Shown here: piece after piece, positions 55,396-64,000 of the stretch | How positions within the stretch are numbered: the first letter of the stretch is position 1 | Layout: each line of letters begins with the position of its first letter | Source: Thysanoteuthis rhombus | Lineage: Eukaryota; Mollusca; Cephalopoda; Oegopsida; Thysanoteuthidae | Length of the DNA stretch: 64,000 nt | NCBI GenBank assembly: GCA_963457665.1 | Contig: OY735231.1 | Location: forward strand, 33,281,869-33,345,868 | Direction: 5' to 3' | Program-made: the position numbers and the translations under genes | Notes under the pieces: generated by a model | Told to the model about the DNA's origin: nothing | Seen by the model: only the letters and a program-made list of their open reading frames with translations | Databases searched by the model: none

Positions 55396-55865
55396 CAAGG
55401 TCTGTCTGGAAAGTACCCAACCATTTTGAATATCTTGAGAACTGATTGGTAAGCCTTGATATAATTTGGAAGCCAATCAGAGAGGACCCTGATGTGCATG
55501 TGTGAACTGACACTCTCTGTGTGGTCACTCAGTTGGTACTGAGACACCATTGAGAGATTGCATGTTTTTTTGGTAAAACATCACATCACTCTGGTCTGTC
55601 AGCAGCCAATGCTCCCATCTGCTAACAGTCCATATTTGGTTCTCTGCAACTTGGCTTTTGCCAAAGAAATTTCAGACCATGAACAAGATTAAGGAGAATG
55701 CAAAGCAGCTGATGACAATCCCAAAAGAGGACTCTGCAGACTGTTTTGTAAAGTGGGAGAGATGCTGGAAAAAATTTTTGAGGTCCCAAACAGACTACTT
55801 TGAAGAGGACCAAAGTGCCATTTCTATTTATATGAAATGGCTGGATACTTTCTAGGTAGGCCTTA
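55396..55865 (+). mobile_element. 470-bp mariner deletion derivative, TA target site
   Basis: The left end CAAGGTCTGTCTGGAAAGTACCCAACC and the inverted right end TAAGGCCTACCTAGAAAGTATCCAGCC match at about 20 of 27 positions. TA flanks both ends (55394-55395 and 55866-55867). Inside, the frame from 55658 encodes KKFQTMNKIKENAKQLMTIP followed by DCFVKWERCWKKFLRSQTDY and FEED, the C-terminus of mariner-family transposases ('...F..WkkRwdKCi.s.GdYFEgD'). The rest of the gene has been deleted, so it can only be mobilised in trans. Confidence 0.8.
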
Positions 55866-55869
55866 TAGA

Positions 55870-58800
55870 TGAATAGATTGGAGCTCAATCTGAATAACTG
55901 TACGTACAGAATCCTAATCTGTATTAATATTGAGGGAATTAGCAAATTCAGACATTATAGAACCTTGTTCCAGCTATCAGATGAGAGCTTATCCATTCTA
56001 ATAATATCTGTATTTTCATTATTTCTGCAGCTTTGCAAAAAGGATTTTGAAAAAACTTCTCAGCATTAACTTCAGCTGATTATTTCTCATATTTTTAGGG
56101 TCAAGTCTATAAATGAATTAATTCAATTTTGAAATTGAATAACTTCATTTCACGAACAAAATTGAATCTATAAAATCTTTTTCATTAGCCTCATCATAAA
56201 TTCTGAAAGGAAAAAAAAAGAAATAAAGTCATGCAGTTCTCAAAGGCACAAAAAAAAAAAATGTTCAACAAAAAAAAAAAAAGGAGGGGGGTAGTTATGA
56301 TAAAATTTACTTTAATACAAACAGTTCAATCTAAAGATGAAAGTCCATTGAACTGTTGGCCTATGAATGAGGGGTTTATAACTGGAATGTTTTTAAATGA
56401 TAATGAATAAAAACTGACATCTGCTCATTTAGGAATGTCTACAGTCAAAAGATTCCGACTAATAGCAGTGAATGCAGCACTAACATTGACTTCTTCAGCA
56501 AAAGTCTGAGACTTGTCTATAATTGAAAACATTCTATAAAGCAAGTGGGGCAATTTCCTAGCAAAAGAAAAAAAAATGATTAAATAAAACAGGCTGAAAA
56601 AAAAAAAATATTCACACAAAAGAAATGAATTCATGATGCTTCATCAATAAACATGTTTAGCAGGAGGACATTTTTCAATCTAAAAATTCTTATATGTTAC
56701 TATGTAATTCATATTTACAATGGCTTACATAAGTTATGAATAACATTAACAACTTATATCCAGTAGAAGGATACAATACAAAGTATCATGAATCACAGGA
56801 ATGAAAACATCTGCTGATGGAGACAAATATTTGTTAGGATCTGAAACCTACAGATTTGAACAATTTTACTCCCAAACAATGACAATCGTCCAGTAATTTT
56901 TGGTCTTTGTTTGTTCTTGGATTCATACAATTTTGGAAAAAAAATTGCAAACAGGTTAATAAGACAGTGATGACACTAGCTCAAAAGGTCAAAATGCCTT
57001 GAACTATTAATTTTGACTTCATTACAATATATCCGCAGAACATGCCACTTTAAAAAAAAAATGTCTGTACAAGCCTAACAATACTGAAATGAGAGAAAAA
57101 AATACATATATCCAGGAACTTTTACAGCTTTAAATGTATTCTGCTTATTTTTTCCATTTATGAACTAATGATTATGCATTTTTTGAAATGGAAGTTCATC
57201 TTATTTGTCGATAGATTAAAGAAGTAGCCAAAAAAGGTAATTTTTAAAATCCAGTGTGTTATAGAATTTTGATGAATAATCTTCCCAGGCGGTAAAGAGA
57301 TAGAAATTGATGAAGAACCTTAAAAATAAAGGCCATGAAAACCAAAATGGCCGTTATATTTTTTTTTTCAAATAGTCTTTGGCATTCTGACCATTTATGA
57401 AGCAATTATTCAAGCAAGTTTCAAGTAAATCAGACAGAATTAAATAATTTTTTTTTTTTTTTACATTGGTTATAGTTTTTGTGGAAAACAGAGAAGAAAC
57501 TGAACAACCATAGCCATCATAGATGGTAACAGGGTCTACACTTCATGTGCACATGTTAATGGTTTTGTCCGTTTGTTTATTTGTTTGTTTCAGCACTAGT
57601 GGTCATGCCATTTTGCTTACAATCTCGAAAATTAGAATCAGTACTCGACTAAACCACCTCTAAAAATGTTTTTTTTGATTTTTGGAAAAGAGGTTTGATC
57701 TTTTTGGGGTCTTATTCTGATGAGTTTATGAATAAAATAAAATAGAGTGAAAAAAAAAAAAATGAATCAATATAATCTTACATGATTGAATAGGCCCAGC
57801 TATTAAAACTACTTATATTACTGTGGACTAAACAATGAATTCAGATCTATGTGTAAAAATTATGATATGCTCAAAGAAATTATGGAAATTGTTTTTAAGG
57901 AGTATAAGAATAAGTTTGTTCAATTTGGAAATAGGTTCAAACAAAGCAAAAGACTGAAGTTGAATTCTTAGAAGTTGACCATCCAGAACAAGATGAGTAT
58001 CAGAGCTGATTCATTCAGTTGCTCTTTATTGGGAAAAAATTGTCATGCTGTCTATTTGGTTGATGTTCTGATACAATGAAGGTACTGTATTTGATGGCAT
58101 ATAAGATCCCACCTGTTCAGCAGGGAATATTAAGAAAAGAAAACATTTTCCTGAATTCCTATGATTCATCATCCAGTGTTTTTTTCCAACTCCCCGCTTT
58201 ATAGCAAATGTTAGGCTGGACAACGAGGGTTATGTTTATTTTTAGAGTTATTTGGGGGGTGCTGTTATATGCCCTCTAATACAGATATACTGGATGACAT
58301 AGTTGCATAACAAGGGATGAGAAAGAAGTTCACAAACGTCAAGTACAAATTTTCATGTCAAGATTTCCTCAGACAAAAAAGTTAGAAAGTATTTTCAAGG
58401 CCTCATGCTGGAATTTCAATCAAATCAAGATTTTAGGCAAGGATAAAAAATATCTGAATTGTTTTCTAAAAGTAACTGAATTATTTTTCATTACAGAAAT
58501 TCTGATTCAAGTGAGGAAAATGATGAATACTTGGAATAGTGTTATATGCAAATAACTCAAATACTTTGTAATTACATAATTATACATATACTAATAATCA
58601 ATTTTACAAGTATCAGATTGGTACTAATATTGAGTTATTTACATTTTTTATGAATTTGCTCAAGAATATTCTTGAAATTGATGACGTTTAATCTGTCTCA
58701 AATTGAAGCACTGATCTCTTTGGAAAACAAATTCATACAGCTTACAGTATCAGATGACCAACATTTAAAAAAAAAATTTTTTAAATGATTTGAGGAGACC

Positions 58801-60380
58801 AAGCCTTAAAATCATCAAAGTAGTTAGTAGTATAAAAGCAATTTGGTAGATAAATTTATAACAAATAGTATTACATAAAAGTTTACTAATAGCATTATCA
58901 TCATGTTTTTTTTTATCTGATTGTGGGATTTGTGAGAACAATACATTGCACGACTTTTCTGATTCTTTTATAAACACTGAATCCAAATGTATCTAACTTT
59001 TTTTTCTTTTTAAAAGGTCTGGTAAAAACTTATAGCCTGCAATAAATACTGAAAAATAAGAATAATTGCATTTAATTTAAGGACAGTAGGTGGGGGGAAC
59101 ATCAGCTATTGCCAACATCTTAGCCTTGGAAAAGTTCATTATACAGCTTAAGCACTAATATCAATAATACATTCTGATTGATATTCCAAATAGAAATTTC
59201 TCTAAATGAAAGCTTTTCCCACTATATATCAGCCAACCTCTTCCGAGTATACACCAGCCAAGTAATTTATAAATATAGGGTGGACCATAAGATTCATAGG
59301 AGTTGACAAAGAAAGAAAGAAAAAAAAATCAATACATTTGGTTCTAATTATCTATTAATCCTAAAAAATTTTTTTTATTCCAGGTCAAGATAGTTGGATC
59401 ACAGAAAATTTATGATGAAATGATTTGCATCTAGTTAGAGAGTTGAAGCGATTCAATTTTATAATGCAAATAAGAAGTCAATTGATTTAACAGCAAATGC
59501 ACTCTCTGACTTCATAATACATTGTCTAGTTAATTGGTTTGAGTGACAGGAATTGATGATGAAGGAGGGAAAGTGTGAAACTGAAGTCGGCATATTAAGA
59601 TCATCATTGTTATGAATATTGAGGGCTGAATTAACAATTCCTATGCAGCTTATGGCCCAACCTGTATTGAAGCTCTCACTAATAACTACCAGTTGATAAA
59701 ACCAGATATTTTCTTATACACAATATAGAACAGAAAGAATAACAGATGGAAAGATAGATAGATAGATAGTGAGATAGATATAGAAAGAGAGCAATAATAA
59801 TGGTAAAAAATCTATATTGTACATGAATGTGGTGAGGCAAATTTCACAACATTTTCATGCAACCATGAATTGTTTACATTACAATAAGACGAGCCGAGAG
59901 GATACCAGAATGTTGCATGCAAATGGAAAACAAGTCAAATAAAATTCAAGTGACAAATTCAACCCACAGTTGAAAGGACACAAAAGAGAAATCGGTTCTA
60001 ATTACTTACCTAAAGATTCTGTAAGAGAAGTTTCTATTGAGGATGAGTGAGAGTGTGTGTGTGTGTGGAGAGGGTGACTTAGTGGTCATCATAAGGATTC
60101 ATAAAATTTTTACAGAAGTTTGTGTATTTAATGTTACAATAACTGAATATTAACAGATGACAAAAAGATGCAGTATATCTTTTCTGTTGAGTTTCAATCT
60201 TGAATGATTAACTTCAATAACTGAAGCTCATAGCATTCCAAAAATGAAAATGGATTTTCTTTACAACATAATGAACTACACTTCATAAGAAAAAAAATGT
60301 TATACTATTCAGAAATCATCTAGAATGACAAATATTCTCAAGAATTTATATAAGATTAGAATCTTCCAACAAAAGTCAAA
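55870..60380. other. Upstream of the last recognised NCX exon: no gene recognised
   Basis: About 4.5 kb of AT-rich DNA, probably intron of NCX since the upstream exons have not been reached, but this is inference. No exon with NCX transmembrane or alpha-1 motifs was seen on the - strand. Contents are poly-A tracts, a (GATA)n at 59752-59770 and a (TG)n at 60053-60067. Confidence 0.4.
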
Positions 60381-60389
60381 ATGATTTAA

Positions 60390-61090
60390 AATATACTGAA
60401 TCTGGTGTTAAAATCCAAAGTACCTTTTGTACTGAACACCATAACACAAACGCAAACTTCTTGGCACTTGTATGATTGATCTTCTTAGAAGACAAAAACA
60501 ACTCCAGAGTCAATCTTATTTCCTCAAAAACCTGAACCCAAACACTGGGACCAAGGTAGAAGAAAAAAGGCCAGCAGAGTAGATAAGTCATCATAGGGCT
60601 TTCAAGTGGGCTCCTATTCTGTCCAACTGACAGGGCCCACAATGTCTCCAATAGGTTCAGCAGTACCTTATGGCATTTTAGAGACACTCCTGCTCTGCAA
60701 CTGCCCAATCAGCTTGTTTGGGAGACCAGCTGGAATCTTTCTTCTACTGGCTACTCCTGTATACCATTCCTGACGTTTCTCTTTTGTATAACTGCCCAGA
60801 CCAGTAAAGTTCATCATAGACAGTACAAAACCATGGCTCAATCTGAGAAAACATCTACTATTGGTACTCCACAAATGTAAACTTCTTGACGCACACATCA
60901 TTTATTCAGTCAACCAATGAGAAGATAAAATAATACCAGAGTTAATCTCACTTCCACAAGGTCCTGAGTTCAATCTTTGGAGTTGTGAAAGGACAAGCAG
61001 ATGTTTATTTGCTGGCTATTTTTGGAGACGAGCTGGAGTCTTTTCTCTTCAGCCAAAGCCACTATGTTTGACTTTGGTCCTTCAGGGGGC
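60390..61090. repeat. Two diverged copies of a dispersed repeat
   Basis: 'caaacttcttggcac.tgtatgattgatcttcttagaagacaaaaacaactccagagtcaatcttatttcctcaaaaacctgaaccca' (60452-60541) matches 60877-60974 ('gtaaacttcttgacgcacacatcatttattcagtcaaccaatgagaagataaaataataccagagttaatctcacttccacaaggtcctgagttca'). 'ggagacyagctggartcttt' follows in both neighbourhoods (60720, 61024). The protein-like frame of 110 codons here is incidental. No element class is assigned. Confidence 0.5.
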
Positions 61091-61099
61091 TGATGTCCT

Positions 61100-62290
61100 A
61101 TGAATATTGTTCAGACTCTGGTTACCGAACTTCACTCGATTGACTTCCTATAGTATAGATGATAGACCTACCATTATGAGATAAGGTTTTAGAGTGATAA
61201 AAACAGAGGATATTGACACAAATACTTGTTTATCTTTTTAACATATTTTTAACATATACTCCTATAGGAGAAGAGAGTCATTTACTATTGAAAGATATGA
61301 AACAGAGAATTTAGAATATTACATAGATAACTGATAAACCCAGGGGTTCAATTGCCATATGTTATTGTTTAAATTATACAGAGTTGAAGCAGTCAGAACT
61401 CAGGTGGTAACCATGTAAAAAGTTGAGGTTCTTGAATAAAACAAAAGAATATGCAAATCCCAACCTAAAAAGTTATTTGTAATGAGCATTTCTCTGGGTC
61501 TTAAATGCAGTATAACATAGAATTTCAATGGACAAACAAGATTTATGCTGACAACTTCCTGACTTGTGCTGAAACTAGCATCAAATCATAAATTATCTTG
61601 GTCATTGAATTAGTCATAAAGACAAATTGTATTATTTTTACCCACCATTCTAGATTATGACCCGGTTTTGATGATGTTTAACTTCAGTGATATTACTAGT
61701 CTGTCCAATGCAATTTGACCAGCTGGGAATACCAGGTGCCATAAGCAACCACAGACCAATCCCTGCCCTAGTCATTCAAAAGACTTTGAAAATGGTACAA
61801 TATACCTTTGTGCTAAAGCAGTAGGATTGATGATGAGTGATTGTCGAGCCAGAGATAGTAATTGTGCCCACACCTATCCTAAATGATAGTGGGTGAAAAG
61901 ATAGAGGAAGTTTTAGGTCACATCCAACTATGGTTGACCAGCCTGTCATTGTATTTATAAGGTGCCAATAGAATTAGGAAGTGTTTCAAATTAACATCTA
62001 TATCCTTTGTTTTCTTTTACAAATCATTCCTACTGGCAATTACTCAAATTGTTTTCTGAGTAATACAGCCAACACAGATATAACTGACTGTAGGAAATAC
62101 AAAAATGCACTATGATGAAAATAGCACATTGTATGTTTGATTTACTAAAAGAAACTTATAATCCAACACCATGTTGTCAAAGATTGGTAATTAAAACATT
62201 TTTTAAAAGTTAAAAAAAACCAAGCTATTAGTTTAAATTTTCATAATTATAATAATTGGTCCTCAAGATTATACAATACTTTTGTCCATT
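61100..62290. other. Nothing recognised
   Basis: No exon or element recognised. Confidence 0.4.
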
Positions 62291-62299
62291 AGGTCATTG

Positions 62300-62560
62300 T
62301 CCTGTAGGACATTGGCTCAATAGGTAAAAGCATTGGTAAAGTGCATCTAGTTAATTGATGGTCAGGAGTTCAATGTGGGAATCAGCTAGTGAAAGTCATG
62401 CACTCGGGTTCGATGGAAAAAGTAAAAGCTGATCCCCCCTTACATGGACAAATAAATGGTTGATTTTGAAATTCCCTGAAGTTGCACCGAATGCAATGGT
62501 TATCTGAAGAAGGCTAAAAAGTGCAACGGTTGAAACATGACTAACAACCAAAATGAGGAT
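62300..62560 (+). mobile_element. tRNA-derived SINE
   Basis: The A-box-like TTGGCTCAATAGG is at 62311-62323 and a B-box-like 'ggagttcaatgtggg' at 62367. A body follows with 'cttacatggacaaataaatggttgattttgaaattccctgaagttgcaccgaatg' and 'tatctgaagaaggctaaaaagtgcaacggttgaaacatg', the last a phrase of the 'ctgaagaagg...gaaac' type also found at Penelope-like element ends. Confidence 0.5.
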
Positions 62561-63048
62561 ACTAGTCTGAATAGACCAGTGCATAAAAATTCCTAATCTC
62601 ACAAATCTATATAGAAAACAGTCTTCAAGATTTTGTCTTAAAACTGATTTTAAACATACAAAATAATTATTGATACTTTTCAAGCATTTTTGGTTGGCTA
62701 CAACTTAACAAAATGAATATTTAACAAAAGTTACATTTTCTAATGAAAAAGAATAAAGCATTCATTATTATTATCAAATGAATATGAAACTCCTACAAAC
62801 AACAGAGGGAAACTATGGGCTTCCACTGCCACCTTCCCATGGGGGTGTGAATGCAAAAGCATTTATTCCTAGAGGGGGAGTCGGGCTGAAAGGGTATATT
62901 GTGAGTATATCTTAGTGGCAAACTTGTTATACAATATGCATTCCTCCTGCCACATGTGTAAATAAATTCAACTCGCTATATGATCCAAGTGTCAGGCAGT
63001 ACTCTTGACTGTTGATAGAACCCCATAACCTAACTCCGGAGTGATATG

Positions 63049-63650
63049 TTGGAGTCATCATCATCGTTGGACATAGACCTTCCCTAGGATTTGCCAAATT
63101 TTTCTATTGTGGATGTTGCAGAGCCAGTACTCTCTGAATTTGTCTAGTTAGTCTCTCCATCTGGTATTCTGCCAGCCTTGGTTGTGCATGTGATCTCTGG
63201 GGATCCATGTTGTGAGCTGTGATGTCCATCAGTTGCTCGTCATTCTCGCAAGATGGCCAGCCTATGATCATTTGAGTTTTTTTTCAATGGATTCTATGAT
63301 GTCTCAGACTCCTGTTTTCTCCAGGGTATATTTGGCTGTCTTGTGGTGTCTCCATGCAAGTTGAGCATAATTCTTTCTTGTGTACGTTGCTTGGTTCTAA
63401 GTCTGTGGGTCAGTCTCTTAGTAAGCTTCCATATTTCAGCTCCATAAGTGACTATCAGGAGGATACTTTGGTTGTATACCCTCTTTAGAATTGATGTGAT
63501 CCTCTTGTTTTTGAAAGTTGAGCTTGCTCTGCCAGAGGCTTGCCATCCTAGAGTGATTGTTTGATTTCTCCTTTTGAGGGTCTCATGGAGAATCATTGTT
63601 CTTGGTAGATGTAATGGTCTACTTTGTTCAGTTCACCAGCAAATAACGAT
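63049..63650 (-). mobile_element. RTE-type LINE, 3' fragment (second copy)
   Basis: On the - strand the frame encodes SILKRVYNQSILLIVTYGAE and IWKLTKRLTHRLRTKQRTQE followed by RIML, the same block as at 36866-37020. Downstream come 'ctggccatcttgcgagaatgac', 'agatggagagactaactag' and the 3' end 'aaggtctatgtccaacgatgatgatgac'. Upstream reading starts at about 63650 ('ccattacatctaccaagaacaatgattct', consensus YLGQ.I). It is more mutated than the copy at 36.8 kb (stops, small indels), so older. Confidence 0.8.
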
Positions 63651-64000
63651 ACAATCCTTTCATATGGCAATTTCATATTTGGGTTATATATTACAATTGT
63701 ACTGCACCATTATTATTTATTGACTATAAGATCCCAACTTTCAAACCCATCACCCATGGTGATGAGGCCTGATCCAAGTGGCATTGTGTGGCAAATGTCC
63801 ACCATGATGCCCATTAGGACAACCAATCTAAAACTTGTGATACTAAGAGAAAAAAAATCTCCTAAGAAATTCTGCACAATTACAAAAATAGAATGAATAC
63901 CAACATTCCATAGCCATTCAAACAACCAGTTACACTTTTGTGTTAATTTTTAAGTGTGTCACAACCAGTAAATCGAGAATCATAGAGGCATATTTCCTAT
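63651..64000. other. Window edge, nothing recognised
   Basis: No gene seen. The two overlapping short open frames on opposite strands at about 63710-63920 have no family support. Confidence 0.4.

Noticed and set aside
60376-60901. Open frames of 77-110 codons (-)
   Set aside because: They lie in a duplicated non-coding repeat. The two repeat copies do not preserve the frame.
55870-64000. Upstream NCX exons (alpha-1 repeat, N-terminal helices)
   Set aside because: Looked for on the - strand by family motifs (for example GSAAFN, S.GT..PE) and not found in this window.

Overview
The window is animal nuclear DNA: AT-rich, packed with (TA)n, (TG)n and (CT)n microsatellites, tRNA-derived SINE heads, fragments of RTE-, Jockey- and Penelope-type retroelements, Tc1/mariner and hAT-type DNA elements, and genes cut into small exons by kilobase introns. 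The short motif GGGARATAACTC, frequent in molluscan genomes, recurs at several places, and the repeat load fits a mollusc, most probably a coleoid cephalopod. The organism is an inference; the sequence carries no species marker that I can name with certainty. There are no bacterial genes, operons or CRISPR arrays.

Two protein-coding genes can be reconstructed. (1) On the + strand, a complete four-exon gene at 22567-36248 encodes a 141-residue homologue of NR2C2AP (nuclear receptor 2C2-associated protein, TRA16). Its last intron starts with the U12-type donor ATATCCTTTT, has a TCCCTTAAT branch-site-like motif and ends in AC. Only this AT-AC reading keeps the frame, so it is a minor-spliceosome intron. 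(2) On the - strand, seven exons at 54911-45081 encode the C-terminal 504 residues of a Na+/Ca2+ exchanger (NCX/SLC8): the two Calx-beta Ca2+-binding domains, the alpha-2 repeat and the last membrane helices, ending in a stop codon. The 5' half of that gene lies beyond the right edge. The two genes converge tail to tail across about 8.8 kb that holds an RTE LINE fragment and a 1575-bp Tc1-like transposon.

Layout: 1-22.5 kb is intergenic, with hAT-like MITEs, a degenerate repeat-borne protein gene, a roughly 130-bp satellite, a cluster of snRNA-derived repeats (U2- and U1-like heads) at 9.4-13 kb, a 54-bp-arm hairpin, a minisatellite with terminal inverted repeats, and a decayed mariner. 22.5-36.3 kb is the NR2C2AP gene, with LINE, Penelope-like and foldback insertions in introns 1 and 2. 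36.3-45 kb is the convergent intergenic region. 45-55 kb is the NCX gene, with SINE, hAT-MITE and minisatellite insertions in its introns. 55-64 kb holds a 470-bp mariner deletion derivative, dispersed repeats, a SINE and an RTE LINE; it may be part of a long upstream NCX intron, but no further NCX exon was recognised there.

The most unusual items are the AT-AC intron and the chimeric U2/U1 snRNA-derived repeats. The latter resemble in principle the SINEU class (SINEs with snRNA-derived heads) known from crocodilians.
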